Source of the DNA: Pseudomonadales bacterium
Lineage (GTDB): Bacteria > Pseudomonadota > Gammaproteobacteria > Pseudomonadales > Azotimanducaceae
DNA: 64,000 nucleotides
NCBI GenBank assembly: GCA_017642855.1
Contig: JAEPOO010000001.1
Span: 1,087,072 to 1,151,071 of the forward strand
Direction of reading: 5' to 3'
Both the position numbers and the translations under genes were made by a program. Numbering within the stretch: position 1 is the stretch's first letter; each line of letters begins with the position of its first letter. Positions 17,996-30,125 of this stretch are shown one piece after another. The notes beneath the pieces were generated by a model. The model did no database searches and was not told the DNA's origin. It saw only the letters and a program-made list of their open reading frames with translations.

Positions 17996-18047
17996 TTAAA
18001 CCAAGCCCGACACGAATTTTGTATACTTAGCGCCCGCTAAATGGGCG
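17996..18047 (+). promoter_or_regulatory. Putative prp promoter and leader hairpin
   Basis: A TATACT -10 box (18022-18027) has no strong -35 (best TTAAAC at 17996, spacing 20). It is followed by the inverted repeat CGCCC/GGGCG (18031-18047) and TTTT, then AAGGAG six bases before the prpB ATG. The hairpin could be an operator, a thrH terminator remnant or an early attenuator. Confidence 0.4.
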
Positions 18048-18066
18048 GTGTTTTAAGGAGTTATCT

Positions 18067-18948
18067 ATGTCAGCTGGACGTCAATTCCGTGAGGCGATTG
18101 CCGCGGAATCACCCCTTCAGGTCGTTGGGACCATCAATGCTTACGCCGCCATGATGGCTGAAGAAGTTGGCTACAAGGCCATCTATCTTTCCGGTGGTGG
18201 TGTCGCCAATGCCTCCTACGGTCTGCCGGATCTCGGCATGACTTCACTGAACGATGTACTGGAAGACGTGCGTCGCATCACCTCGGCAAGTTCATTACCT
18301 TTGCTGGTCGATATCGACACCGGGTGGGGTGGAGCCTTCAATATCGCGAAGACCATTAAAGACATGATTGCTGCTGGCGCTGCCGGTGTGCATATCGAAG
18401 ACCAGGTGGCACAAAAGCGCTGTGGCCATCGACCGAATAAAGAAATTGTCAGCCGGGAAGAAATGGAAGATCGAATCAAGGCGGCCGCTGACGCCAAAAC
18501 TGATCCTGATTTTGTCCTGATGGCCCGTACCGATGCACTTGCGGTGGTGGGTCTGGACGAAGTCATTGAACGTGCGGTTCGCTGTGAAGCTGCAGGTGCC
18601 GATGCAATTTTCGCCGAGGCCATGACGGATCTCGACATGTATAAGCAGGTTGTAGACGCGGTGAAGGTGCCCGTACTTGCGAATATCACAGAGTTTGGAT
18701 CCACACCGCTTTACACCACCGAGCAGCTTGGCAGCGTCGGAATTGCGATGGCGCTGTATCCGCTGTCTGCGTTCAGGGCGATGAACAAGGCCGCACTTAA
18801 TGTCTATACAACCTTGAGGGAAACCGGTACGCAGGAGAGCGTGGTTGAAACCATGCAAACCCGTGCGGAACTCTATGAGTTCCTGGGTTATCACGAATAC
18901 GAAAACAAACTGGATGAACTGTTTGCCAAAGACGGCAGCAATCAATAG
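18067..18948 (+). CDS. prpB: 2-methylisocitrate lyase
   Basis: 293 residues of the isocitrate lyase/PEP mutase superfamily. It cleaves 2-methylisocitrate to pyruvate and succinate, the last step of the methylcitrate cycle. The catalytic KRCGH motif is present in [16 protein letters not shown] near residue 120; [15 protein letters not shown] and [13 protein letters not shown] are also typical. Ribosome site AAGGAG six bases before ATG. First gene of prpB-prpC-acnD-prpF, which have gaps of 12 and 9 bases and a 4-base overlap. Confidence 0.96.
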   Translation: MSAGRQFREAIAAESPLQVVGTINAYAAMMAEEVGYKAIYLSGGGVANASYGLPDLGMTSLNDVLEDVRRITSASSLPLLVDIDTGWGGAFNIAKTIKDMIAAGAAGVHIEDQVAQKRCGHRPNKEIVSREEMEDRIKAAADAKTDPDFVLMARTDALAVVGLDEVIERAVRCEAAGADAIFAEAMTDLDMYKQVVDAVKVPVLANITEFGSTPLYTTEQLGSVGIAMALYPLSAFRAMNKAALNVYTTLRETGTQESVVETMQTRAELYEFLGYHEYENKLDELFAKDGSNQ

Positions 18949-18960
18949 AGGAACACAATC

Positions 18961-20085
18961 ATGGTAGAGAAAAAACTAGGTGGTGCTGGTCTACGGGGCC
19001 AGTCTGCAGGCGAAACGGCACTGTGTACCGTTGGTAAAGAAGGCTCTGGTCTGACGTATCGTGGCTACACGATCGAAGAGCTCGCCGCAAAAGCAGAATT
19101 CGAAGAAGTCGCATACATGCTCCTGTACGGTGAACTGCCAACACAGGTTCAGTTGGAGGCTTACAAAACCCGCTTGACCTCCATGCGTGGACTTCCGGAT
19201 GATTTGAAAGCTGTCCTGAAACTGATCCCAAAAGACACCCACCCGATGGATGTCATGCGGACGGGTTGTTCCATGTTGGGTAATCTCGAACCCGAAACTT
19301 CTTTCGAAGATCAACAGGAGGCAGCAGATCGACTGCTGGCAGCTTTCCCTGCCATCATCTGCTACTGGTACCGCTACTCACATGATGGTGTTGAGATCGA
19401 CACTGACACCGGAGAAGATACGATTGGTGGTCACTTCCTGAAGATGCTGCTCGGTGAAGAGCCCTCGCAGATGTTCCGTGACGTGATGTCCTGCTCTTTG
19501 ATCCTCTATGCAGAGCATGAATTCAATGCATCCACCTTTACCGCCCGTGTCTGTGCAGCAACGTTATCTGATATGTATTCCTGTATCACCGGTGCAATCG
19601 GCTCATTGCGTGGTCCTCTGCACGGTGGTGCAAACGAAGCTGCGATGGAACTGATTGAAAAGTTCAGCACGGTTGAAGAAGTGGAACCTGCCATCAAAGG
19701 TATGTTTGAGCGCAAAGAACTCATCATGGGCTTCGGACACGCAATTTACAGAACCTCAGATCCTCGAAATGCGCTGATCAAGGAGTGGTCAGAAAAGCTG
19801 GCGGGCCTCAAGGGCGACACCCAGCTGTTCGACATTTCTGTGGAAGTAGCGCGCGTCATGTGGGACGAAAAACAACTGTTCCCGAACGCCGACTTTTTCC
19901 ATGCATCGGCCTACAACTACATGGGCATTCCAACAAAAATCTTTACCCCGATCTTTGTTATGTCTCGACTGACTGGTTGGGCCGCCCACGTGATGGAACA
20001 ACGTTCCAATAATCGACTGATTCGTCCGAGCGCGGACTACATCGGTCCGGACACACGTCCATTTGTAGAAATGAAGGATCGGTAA
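18961..20085 (+). CDS. prpC: 2-methylcitrate synthase
   Basis: 374 residues of the citrate synthase family, condensing propionyl-CoA with oxaloacetate to 2-methylcitrate. Seen: GLTYRGYTIEELA, RGPLHGGANEAAME and MGFGHAIYRTSDPRN with the catalytic His, plus the C-terminal catalytic Asp region. The N-terminal GLRGQSAGETALCTVGKEG is characteristic of PrpC rather than GltA. Operon position between prpB and acnD settles the call. Confidence 0.95.
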   Translation: MVEKKLGGAGLRGQSAGETALCTVGKEGSGLTYRGYTIEELAAKAEFEEVAYMLLYGELPTQVQLEAYKTRLTSMRGLPDDLKAVLKLIPKDTHPMDVMRTGCSMLGNLEPETSFEDQQEAADRLLAAFPAIICYWYRYSHDGVEIDTDTGEDTIGGHFLKMLLGEEPSQMFRDVMSCSLILYAEHEFNASTFTARVCAATLSDMYSCITGAIGSLRGPLHGGANEAAMELIEKFSTVEEVEPAIKGMFERKELIMGFGHAIYRTSDPRNALIKEWSEKLAGLKGDTQLFDISVEVARVMWDEKQLFPNADFFHASAYNYMGIPTKIFTPIFVMSRLTGWAAHVMEQRSNNRLIRPSADYIGPDTRPFVEMKDR

Positions 20086-20094
20086 GGACAGTCA

Positions 20095-22683
20095 GTGAAC
20101 AGCAAGTATCGCAAGCAACTGCCAGGGTCAGACCTGGATTATTTTGACACTCGTCAGGCGATTGAGGAGATCCAGCCCGGTGCCTATGACGGCCTGCCGT
20201 ACACATCCAAGGTGTTGGCAGAAAATCTGGTGCGACGCTGTGATCCGGATTCCCTGACGGACTCATTAAAGCAGCTCATCGAGCGAAAGCAGGAACTGGA
20301 CTTTCCCTGGTTCCCGGCGCGGGTTGTTTGCCACGACATCCTCGGTCAGACAGCACTCGTTGACCTGGCAGGATTGCGTGACGCCATTGCGGACAAAGGC
20401 GGGGACCCTTCACAGGTTAATCCGGTTGTCCCAACACAGCTGATCGTCGATCACTCGCTTGCGGTTGAGCACGCTGGCTTTGAAAAAGATGCATTCGAAA
20501 AAAACCGGGCCATTGAAGATCGTCGTAACGACGATCGATTCCACTTCATTGACTGGACGAAAACCGCTTTTGAAAACGTGGATGTCATTCCTCCCGGGAA
20601 CGGCATCATGCACCAGATTAATCTGGAGAAAATGTCACCGGTGGTTCACAGGCGGGACGGCGTCGCTTTTCCTGACACACTGGTCGGCACAGACAGCCAC
20701 ACACCGCATGTAGACGCTCTGGGTGTTATTGCGATTGGCGTTGGTGGTCTTGAAGCAGAAAGTGTGATGCTTGGGCGAGCCTCATACATGCGGCTGCCTG
20801 ACATCGTTGGCGTGGAGCTGACGGGCAAAAGACAGCCCGGTATTACCGCCACAGATATTGTCCTGGCAATCACTGAATTCCTCAGGGAAGAACGAGTGGT
20901 TTCCTCCTACCTAGAATTCTTTGGCGAAGGGGCAGAAGCCCTGACGCTGGGTGATCGCGCGACAATTTCTAACATGACCCCAGAATTTGGCGCGACGGCT
21001 GCGATGTTCTACATCGACCAGAACACCATTGACTATCTGAAGCTAACCGGGCGAGATGACGAACAGGTGAAGCTGGTTGAAACCTATGCCAAGGCAACAG
21101 GTCTCTGGGTTGATGGTATGAGAGACGCCGAGTACGAGCGAGTGCTGACCTTCGATCTGTCGTCTGTGGTTCGTAATGTTGCCGGACCTTCAAATCCTCA
21201 TCGTCGTGTTGCCACAAGTGATTTGGCCTCGCAGGGTATTGCGGCGCCATGGGAACAGGAAGGGGACCTGATGCCCGATGGTGCCGTCATCATTGCTGCG
21301 ATCACGAGTTGTACCAACACCAGTAATCCAAGAAACGTGATTGCTGCCGGATTGCTGGCCAGAAATGCGAATGCCAAAGGTTTAACGAGAAAGCCTTGGG
21401 TTAAGAGCTCACTGGCACCGGGATCAAAAGCCGTGCAACTGTACCTGGAAGAAGCCAACCTGCTGCCGGAACTGGAACAGCTTGGCTTCGGCATCGTCGC
21501 CTTTGCCTGCACCACTTGCAATGGCATGAGTGGGGCCCTCGATCCGAGCATCCAACAGGAGGTCATCGAACGCGATCTTTACGCAACAGCTGTGCTTTCC
21601 GGCAACAGAAACTTTGATGGTCGAATTCACCCTTATGCCAAGCAGGCGTTCCTGGCATCACCACCACTGGTCATTGCTTATGCGATCGCGGGAACGGTAC
21701 GCGTCGATATAGAGTCTGATCCGCTTGGACATGATCAGGATGGCAATCCGGTGACGCTGAAGGACATCTGGCCATCCGATGAAGAAATCGATGAGATCGT
21801 GAACAGCAGCGTTAAGCCGGAACAGTTCCGCGCGGTTTATGACCCAATGTTCATCACAGTCAAGGACACCACAGATGCGCCGAGTCCTTTGTACGAATGG
21901 CGTCCACAAAGCACCTATATTCGCAGACCGCCTTATTGGGAGGGCGCACTTGCCAAAGAACGGACGCTTAAAGGCATGCGTCCCTTAGCGGTACTCGGTG
22001 ACAACATCACAACCGATCATCTGTCTCCCTCAAATGCGATCCTGGCCTCCAGTGCGGCAGGTGAATATCTCGCAAAAATGGGGCTCCCGGAAGAAGACTT
22101 TAACTCCTATGCCACACACCGTGGTGACCATCTGACGGCGCAGCGGGCAACTTTTGCCAATCCGAAACTGCTCAATGAAATGGTTCAGAAAGATGGTGAA
22201 GTACAGCAGGGCTCTCTTGCACGTATCGAACCTGAGGGTGACGTCGTTCGAATGTGGGAAGCCATCGAGACGTATATGGACAGAGGACAGCCTCTGGTCA
22301 TTGTTGCCGGTGCGGACTACGGTCAAGGCTCATCCAGAGACTGGGCAGCCAAAGGCGTTCGTCTGGCCGGCGTTGAGGCCATTGTGGCCGAAGGATTTGA
22401 GCGGATTCACCGAACCAACCTGATCGGCATGGGTGTATTACCCCTGGAATTCAAAACCGGTGATACACGCCAGACTTATGGCATTGACGGCACTGAGACG
22501 TTTGATGTGATCGGTAAGCCCACGCCACGTGCAGACCTGATTCTGGTCATTCATCGCGCCAACGGCCAGAGCGTTGAGGTCCCGGTAACTTGCAGGCTCG
22601 ACACCGCAGAAGAAGTTTCCATCTATGCTGCGGGTGGCGTTCTGCAACGCTTCGCACAGGACTTTCTTGAAGGTGCCGCGTGA
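20095..22683 (+). CDS. acnD: 2-methylcitrate dehydratase, Fe/S-dependent
   Basis: 862-residue aconitase-family protein. The [4Fe-4S] cysteines lie in AAITSCTNTSNPRNVI and FACTTCNGMSGALDP. C-terminal swivel domain with DYGQGSSRDWAAKG. The N-terminus MNSKYRKQLPGSDLDYFDTRQAIEEI (read in two parts) is that of AcnD, which dehydrates 2-methylcitrate to a 2-methylaconitate isomer needing PrpF. The GTG start at 20095 fits the 9-base gap after prpC. No prpD is present, consistent with the AcnD/PrpF route. Confidence 0.95.
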   Translation: MNSKYRKQLPGSDLDYFDTRQAIEEIQPGAYDGLPYTSKVLAENLVRRCDPDSLTDSLKQLIERKQELDFPWFPARVVCHDILGQTALVDLAGLRDAIADKGGDPSQVNPVVPTQLIVDHSLAVEHAGFEKDAFEKNRAIEDRRNDDRFHFIDWTKTAFENVDVIPPGNGIMHQINLEKMSPVVHRRDGVAFPDTLVGTDSHTPHVDALGVIAIGVGGLEAESVMLGRASYMRLPDIVGVELTGKRQPGITATDIVLAITEFLREERVVSSYLEFFGEGAEALTLGDRATISNMTPEFGATAAMFYIDQNTIDYLKLTGRDDEQVKLVETYAKATGLWVDGMRDAEYERVLTFDLSSVVRNVAGPSNPHRRVATSDLASQGIAAPWEQEGDLMPDGAVIIAAITSCTNTSNPRNVIAAGLLARNANAKGLTRKPWVKSSLAPGSKAVQLYLEEANLLPELEQLGFGIVAFACTTCNGMSGALDPSIQQEVIERDLYATAVLSGNRNFDGRIHPYAKQAFLASPPLVIAYAIAGTVRVDIESDPLGHDQDGNPVTLKDIWPSDEEIDEIVNSSVKPEQFRAVYDPMFITVKDTTDAPSPLYEWRPQSTYIRRPPYWEGALAKERTLKGMRPLAVLGDNITTDHLSPSNAILASSAAGEYLAKMGLPEEDFNSYATHRGDHLTAQRATFANPKLLNEMVQKDGEVQQGSLARIEPEGDVVRMWEAIETYMDRGQPLVIVAGADYGQGSSRDWAAKGVRLAGVEAIVAEGFERIHRTNLIGMGVLPLEFKTGDTRQTYGIDGTETFDVIGKPTPRADLILVIHRANGQSVEVPVTCRLDTAEEVSIYAAGGVLQRFAQDFLEGAA

Positions 22684-23861
22684 GTTCAGTTCCTCAGGTC
22701 AAGATCCCCGCCACCTATATTCGTGGCGGCACCAGCAAAGGCGTCTTCTTTAACCTGCAAGACCTGCCCGAGCGCGCACAAGAACCTGGCGAGGCACGTG
22801 ACGCGTTATTGCTGAGAGTGGTTGGTTCTCCAGACCCTTATGGCAAGCACACGGACGGCATGGGCGGCGCGACCTCCAGCACGAGCAAAACCGTCATCGT
22901 GTCCAAAAGTACCAAAGAAGGGCATGACCTGGATTACCTGTTTGGCCAGGTGTCCATAGATCAACCGTTTGTGGATTGGAGCGGCAACTGTGGCAACCTT
23001 TCTGCAGCAATTGGCGGATTTGGCATTATGTCGGGCCTGATGAATCCAGAGCGGGTACCGGACAACGGCATCTGCGAAGTACGTATCTGGCAGGTAAACA
23101 TTCAGAAAACCATCATTGCCCATGTGCCTGTCGCTAATGGCGAACCACAGGAGACCGGCGATTTCGAACTGGATGGGGTCACGTTCCCGGCAGCCGAAGT
23201 ACAATTGGATTTTATGGACCCCGCAGATGATGAAGGCGGATCCATGTTCCCAACCGGGAATGTCGTGGATGATCTTGAGGTGCCCGGTATCGGAACACTG
23301 AAAGCCACGTTGATCAACGCCGGTATTCCCACCGTTTTTGTTGATGCTGAAGAGATTGGCTACAACGGCACTGAATTGCAGGACGACATCAACAACGACG
23401 AGGCTGCACTCGACAAGTTCGAGACGATTCGTGCCTATGGCGCCCTAAAGATGGGCCTGATTTCTGACCTCGGTGAAGCCGCAGCGCGACAACACACACC
23501 CAAAGTCGCCTTCGTTGCTGGACCTCAGTCGTACACAGCGTCAAGTGGCAAAGCCATTAAAGAAAGTGATATCGATCTTCTGGTAAGGGCATTGTCCATG
23601 GGTAAACTGCATCATGCGATGATGGGCACGGCAGCCGTCGCCATTGGTACCGCAGCCGCGATACCAGGAACGCTGGTCAATCTTGCTGCCGGTGGCGGAG
23701 AACGGGCTGCTGTTCGGTTTGGTCACCCATCAGGAACACTGCGGGTTGGCGCGGAAGCTGGAGAAGTGGACGGTGAATGGCAGGTTAAGAAAGCGTCCAT
23801 GAGTCGCAGCATGCGCGTTCTGATGGAAGGGTCGGTACGAGTACCTGGGGACGCCTTCTAG
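22680..23861 (+). CDS. prpF: 2-methylaconitate cis-trans isomerase
   Basis: 393 residues of the PrpF family (diaminopimelate-epimerase-like fold): PATYIRGGTSKGVFF near residue 12, DGMGGATSSTSKT, DWSGNCGNLSAAIGGF (with the conserved Cys) and MMGTAAVAIGTAAAIPGT. It converts the AcnD product to the isomer used downstream. GTG start overlapping the acnD stop by 4 bases (GTGA). Last gene of the operon; its stop abuts that of the convergent lipoprotein gene. Confidence 0.95.
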   Translation: MSSVPQVKIPATYIRGGTSKGVFFNLQDLPERAQEPGEARDALLLRVVGSPDPYGKHTDGMGGATSSTSKTVIVSKSTKEGHDLDYLFGQVSIDQPFVDWSGNCGNLSAAIGGFGIMSGLMNPERVPDNGICEVRIWQVNIQKTIIAHVPVANGEPQETGDFELDGVTFPAAEVQLDFMDPADDEGGSMFPTGNVVDDLEVPGIGTLKATLINAGIPTVFVDAEEIGYNGTELQDDINNDEAALDKFETIRAYGALKMGLISDLGEAAARQHTPKVAFVAGPQSYTASSGKAIKESDIDLLVRALSMGKLHHAMMGTAAVAIGTAAAIPGTLVNLAAGGGERAAVRFGHPSGTLRVGAEAGEVDGEWQVKKASMSRSMRVLMEGSVRVPGDAF

Positions 23862-24299
23862 TTACTGTCGCGCCGTCAGGCGATAGAGATAGGTTTCATC
23901 CACGTTTTCATTTCTCGGACGATTGCCGTACTTGGCTTCCCACGCCTGAGCAAACTTTTCGAACTGTGCGGCGTCTGTTTCCTGGGTTGCCATCAGCTCA
24001 TAAATTGAACCGTCAACGCCAAGGCGCACGTTAGGGTCTGCCTGAATGTGCTCAACCCATGCGGCAACGTTGTCACCGGCAAACACATGCAGCGTCCCTT
24101 CAATATTGGCGATCCAAAGATTCACGGAATAGGGACCATCTGCACTGTTGGTTTCCAGCTGGATGATGTCGACCTGACCTACCTGACCCCAGTTTTCAGG
24201 GAGCGCCACAACCTGACCCTCAAGCGGCCCCTGTCCAAAAGGCAGGTACTCACACCCAGCCAGTACAACCAGCAGCAGCAGACTTGTCAGGGATTTCAT
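23862..24299 (-). CDS. Small predicted lipoprotein
   Basis: 145 residues with a lipoprotein signal peptide (MKSLTSLLLLVVLAGC, lipobox LAGC). The ATG at 24299 gives a normal signal length; a GTG at 24308 would overlap the transglycosylase stop. The mature part is hydrophilic (NLWIANIEGTLHVFAGDN, WVEHIQADPNVRLGVDGS) and looks like a small beta-barrel of the flavin-reductase-like/nitroreductase-associated type, which is only a weak impression. No sure family. Probably cotranscribed with the transglycosylase gene. Confidence 0.75.
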   Translation of the reverse strand: MKSLTSLLLLVVLAGCEYLPFGQGPLEGQVVALPENWGQVGQVDIIQLETNSADGPYSVNLWIANIEGTLHVFAGDNVAAWVEHIQADPNVRLGVDGSIYELMATQETDAAQFEKFAQAWEAKYGNRPRNENVDETYLYRLTARQ

Positions 24300-24304
24300 A
24301 GGAG

Positions 24305-24955
24305 TCACTCGGCGCCGTATCGAATCATTCGAAACTCATGATACGCCTTCATGACCTTTTGTACATATCGCCGGGTCTCCGGCTTGTTGGGCGGAATGCC
24401 ATTGTGTCTGGCCACCGCATTGGGTCCAGCATTGTAAGCAGCCAGCACCATGGTCAGGTCGTTATCAAATCGTTCCATCAACTCGCTGATATAGCGTACG
24501 CCACCATGAATGTTCTGTCTCGGGTCATAGCGATCGTAAACTTCCAGATCCTGAGCAGTGCCCGGCATCAATTGCATAAGTCCGGTGGCACCAGAACTGG
24601 ACACCGCGTGTGGTCTGAAACTGGATTCAACCTGGATGATCGCTTCTACAAGCGCAGGATCGACCATGTACCTGTTACTGGCTGCTCGAATATGCGTCTG
24701 GAACTTCGAAGGCCCACCTGTCTCGATTGGTCGATCCGCGACAATGTGACCGACGTTATTGAACGTATCTCGCTTGGTCAGCAGGGTATAACCGCGTACC
24801 GGCCGATCTGACACCATCCGCTCGCCGTCCGGCCCCTGATAAATGTAGAGTTCAGCGGTTGCCACTGAGGAGAACCCACCAACAACAGCGTAAAGCATTG
24901 CTTGAAGAAGCAAGGGTAATCCGCTGAATTTTATGTGGTTTACAGTCATTCCCAT
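24305..24955 (-). CDS. Lytic murein transglycosylase (SLT domain)
   Basis: 216 residues: N-terminal hydrophobic signal (about residues 12-34, ending VATA), a short DUF4124-like stretch ELYIYQGPDGERMVSDRP, then an SLT domain with catalytic Glu110 in AIIQVESSFRPHAVSSSGATGLMQLMPGTA (two adjoining pieces) and the AAYNAGPNAV motif. It cleaves peptidoglycan glycan chains in the periplasm. Divergent from rraA. Confidence 0.92.
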   Translation of the reverse strand: MGMTVNHIKFSGLPLLLQAMLYAVVGGFSSVATAELYIYQGPDGERMVSDRPVRGYTLLTKRDTFNNVGHIVADRPIETGGPSKFQTHIRAASNRYMVDPALVEAIIQVESSFRPHAVSSSGATGLMQLMPGTAQDLEVYDRYDPRQNIHGGVRYISELMERFDNDLTMVLAAYNAGPNAVARHNGIPPNKPETRRYVQKVMKAYHEFRMIRYGAE

Positions 24956-24969
24956 GGCTTTGGTATGAT
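24940..24969 (+). promoter_or_regulatory. Putative rraA promoter
   Basis: TTACAG (24940-24945) and TATGAT (24964-24969), spaced 18 bases, lie 71 bases before the rraA start and overlap the start of the divergent transglycosylase gene. The rraA ribosome site is AAGGA, seven bases before ATG. Not verified experimentally. Confidence 0.4.
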
Positions 24970-25039
24970 GGTCGCCGCATTGTAAACCAGCTCAACAGCA
25001 AAGCTGAACCCCAAAACGGCCAAGAGATAAGGATCCTTT

Positions 25040-25531
25040 ATGAAGTACGTTCTCCCTGATTTGTGTGATGAATACCCCGAGCTGGTTCGTGTCATGACGC
25101 CGATGTTCAGGAACTTCGGCGCCAAGCTGTCTTTCGGAGGGCCTATCACCACCATTAAGTGCCATGAAGATAATTCTCTGGTCGCTCATGCGGTGAATGA
25201 ACCGGGTGAAGGACGGGTGCTGGTTGTTGACGGTGGCGGCTCACTTCGCTGCGGGCTTCTGGGCGATAACCTCGCACTTAAGGCGGCAAACAATGGTTGG
25301 GAGGGCATCATTATCTATGGCTGCTGCCGAGATGTGGATGCACTCGCCGAGATAGATCTTGGCATCCAGGCAATAAACTCAAATCCGATGAAGAGTGTGA
25401 AAAGGGAAATCGGTCTTCGAGACGAAGTTGTTACCTTCGGTGGCGTGGATTTTGTGCCGGGTGAATTTGTTTACGCCGACAACAATGGTGTCATTACATC
25501 AGCAGAACCGCTCGCCATGCCAGGAAGTTAA
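25040..25531 (+). CDS. rraA: Regulator of RNase E activity A
   Basis: 163 residues, the usual RraA length. Signature regions: [41 protein letters not shown] (split motif) and [16 protein letters not shown]. RraA trimers bind RNase E and inhibit RNA decay; relatives in the same fold are HMG/oxaloacetate aldolases, which usually differ at the C-terminus. Single-gene unit between the transglycosylase and the GNAT fusion. Confidence 0.9.
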   Translation: MKYVLPDLCDEYPELVRVMTPMFRNFGAKLSFGGPITTIKCHEDNSLVAHAVNEPGEGRVLVVDGGGSLRCGLLGDNLALKAANNGWEGIIIYGCCRDVDALAEIDLGIQAINSNPMKSVKREIGLRDEVVTFGGVDFVPGEFVYADNNGVITSAEPLAMPGS

Positions 25532-25534
25532 GCG

Positions 25535-26977
25535 CTAGATGCGCAGTTGTCGCAGGTTAGGGTCCAGCAGCCCTGATTCCCAGGCCGCAGTGAACTGTCT
25601 ACCCAACCTGTTCCCCTCGGTGATATCAAAGAAACAGCCGGTACCTTCCCAGGATTCGTAGTCCTGACGATAGATCACACCATGACCGTCAACAATCATA
25701 AATTCATGGTTCAGCTGTCTCATATCCGGATCGACGATTTTTATGCCAATCGAGGAGGGCAGCTTGCGAGAGATGTTCAGTAACGCATGACCATTTTTGA
25801 TGATTCGGTGGGGATCAAAAATCAGAATCTCCACTCTCGTGTACCGATTCCGTCTCGCCAGCCTCGAACAGATCTGCATCAGCTCTGGTTTGTCGAACAG
25901 ATCATGAGACAGGTTAGGTGAGTATATCTGGATGCTCTGTTTTGCCTGCCGCGCCATCTCAAGAATGATGTTCTGAAAATCAGACTCTCGTCGAAGTAAT
26001 ATGAGCGGTTTGTCCTGGCCCAACTTATAGGTCACATCGCCGGCAAATTCTTCTCCAGCATTTTCACGCTTCTCGACTTCCATGTTTTCAGGATCAATGG
26101 TGCGTACATACTTGTCTGCGCCATCTGCTTCAAAACCGTTTGCTAGCAGGATTGATGCGTCACGGTGAGTTGTCATCTCCACCTGGGTTAAACCGAAACG
26201 TCGCGCGCGTTGCAGAGCCAGTTCGAGCAGTGTTGTGCCAACGCCTTGTTGTCGATAGTCATCGATGACAGCGAAGTGAGCGATTTCACCCTTCGGGCTC
26301 ATCCGAACGACACCAACCACATGCTCGTCTGCGTTGGTTGCGATCCAATGAATCGCCGTTCTGTCTTCCTGCTCCTCGGCAACATAGCCAGCTGCTTTAA
26401 GTTCCGTTTCGAAAACCTGTCGACGAATCCTGGTAATGGTTCTTGACTCGTCAGCCCACCGCACCTCCGCGGTATCGAAAGGTTTAACGGACATATCAAC
26501 TTCTGGAGTCGCCAGTGCTTTCCTTTGAACGTTATCAACGGGAGGCGACAGGGTCTGCGTCATACGCACATGCGGAATGCCTGCCTCCATAAACTCTTCG
26601 CCTTCAGGAACAAATCCGCTTCGCTCATAGAAACCGAGTGCATGCGTCTGCGCGTTCAGATAGACCTGTTCAAACCCCAGGTGTCTTGCTTTTTCAACAG
26701 CCTGTTCCAAAAGGGCGGCACCCACACCGTGCTTGCGATGCTCGCTGAGCACCGCCATCCTGCCAATTTGGCCGTCGGGTAACAGTCGTGCCGTGCCAAT
26801 GGGCACGTCGGAAGAATCTGTGGCAATCCAGTGCCATGACTCGTCATCGCGGCCGTCCCATTCTTCTTCTTGCGGTACTTCCTGCTCAACAATAAAGACC
26901 AGGCGACGGATATGAGAAAGCTGTTTGCCATCTGCTGCCCAGTCCGCCTCGCGAATGTTGAATTTTCGAAGTTCCAT
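25535..26977 (-). CDS. Tandem GNAT acetyltransferase with PLD-like C-terminal domain
   Basis: 480 residues in three parts. Two GNAT N-acetyltransferase domains, each with the acetyl-CoA loop (HRKHGVGAALLEQAVEKA near residue 80; YRQQGVGTTLLELALQRA near 230). Then a C-terminal ~160-residue domain (FQNIILEMARQAKQSIQIYS, NHEFMIVDGHGVIYRQ) that recalls phospholipase D but lacks a full HxKxxxxD motif. The ATG at 26977 (MELRKFNIREADWA) was chosen because the longer reading would run into roxA. It follows roxA by 10 bases. Acetyl acceptor unknown. Confidence 0.82.
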   Translation of the reverse strand: MELRKFNIREADWAADGKQLSHIRRLVFIVEQEVPQEEEWDGRDDESWHWIATDSSDVPIGTARLLPDGQIGRMAVLSEHRKHGVGAALLEQAVEKARHLGFEQVYLNAQTHALGFYERSGFVPEGEEFMEAGIPHVRMTQTLSPPVDNVQRKALATPEVDMSVKPFDTAEVRWADESRTITRIRRQVFETELKAAGYVAEEQEDRTAIHWIATNADEHVVGVVRMSPKGEIAHFAVIDDYRQQGVGTTLLELALQRARRFGLTQVEMTTHRDASILLANGFEADGADKYVRTIDPENMEVEKRENAGEEFAGDVTYKLGQDKPLILLRRESDFQNIILEMARQAKQSIQIYSPNLSHDLFDKPELMQICSRLARRNRYTRVEILIFDPHRIIKNGHALLNISRKLPSSIGIKIVDPDMRQLNHEFMIVDGHGVIYRQDYESWEGTGCFFDITEGNRLGRQFTAAWESGLLDPNLRQLRI

Positions 26978-26987
26978 CGATTTCAGT

Positions 26988-29482
<2,495 letters not shown>

Positions 29483-29495
29483 TTATCGTATTGAT

Positions 29496-30125
29496 TTAGT
29501 TAAGTATTTGTTCTGCATGATCTGCGGATTGGAGCAGCTTTCCTCGACCGAGCACACACTGTGTCAACCGACCATCCAACTGCCGCCAGAGCACAGCCGA
29601 GCGTAGCGCCGCCATCAGCAAGGCCCTTATTTTCGCCTGATTGGCAGGATTGGTCAGGTGTTTCTGCTGTCCCAGTATCCGAACTCTGGGTTCAGAGAGT
29701 CCCGCGGTTTTCTCGTACAGCTCGGAGAGACGATTCACGCAGTCTTCATCGGCAGCACTGAGCCCTCGGGCGATTCTATGCGTCTGAACGCTGCTGATAC
29801 CGGCACCGATCGCTCGCAAAACGTCAGGATTCGCCCTGAGTCGCTTTTCCAGTGCGAGTACAGCCATTGCATAGCGAACGGTATCGCCGTGTTCGGAGAC
29901 TTTCAGGTCGCCAACAATTTCCATGATCAACCGTAGCCCGGTTCTCACGCCATTGCCTGAACCGTAAACATCCAGGGTGGTGTCGGGATTCGTGACAAAG
30001 ACCGATTCAAGGCTTCCTGCCAGACTGTCCTGGCCGATCAAACCCGTCCTGGCAACGCCTGCGACCAGGTGGCAGGTCTGCAGCAACCCCGCTAATGCAA
30101 GCGCTCTTTCGTCACTGCGGTTCAT
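29496..30125 (-). CDS. hflD: High frequency lysogenization protein HflD homolog
   Basis: 209-residue all-helical protein matching HflD (YcfC): [20 protein letters not shown] near the start, [16 protein letters not shown] and [20 protein letters not shown] toward the end. HflD is a peripheral membrane protein of unclear cellular role; in E. coli it binds lambda CII. It always sits between mnmA and purB in this group; here its start overlaps the mnmA stop by 4 bases. Confidence 0.92.
   Translation of the reverse strand: MNRSDERALALAGLLQTCHLVAGVARTGLIGQDSLAGSLESVFVTNPDTTLDVYGSGNGVRTGLRLIMEIVGDLKVSEHGDTVRYAMAVLALEKRLRANPDVLRAIGAGISSVQTHRIARGLSAADEDCVNRLSELYEKTAGLSEPRVRILGQQKHLTNPANQAKIRALLMAALRSAVLWRQLDGRLTQCVLGRGKLLQSADHAEQILN

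Noticed and set aside
17996..18066. Riboswitch before prpB
   Set aside because: Only one short hairpin is present in a 78-base intergenic region; no aptamer core was recognised.
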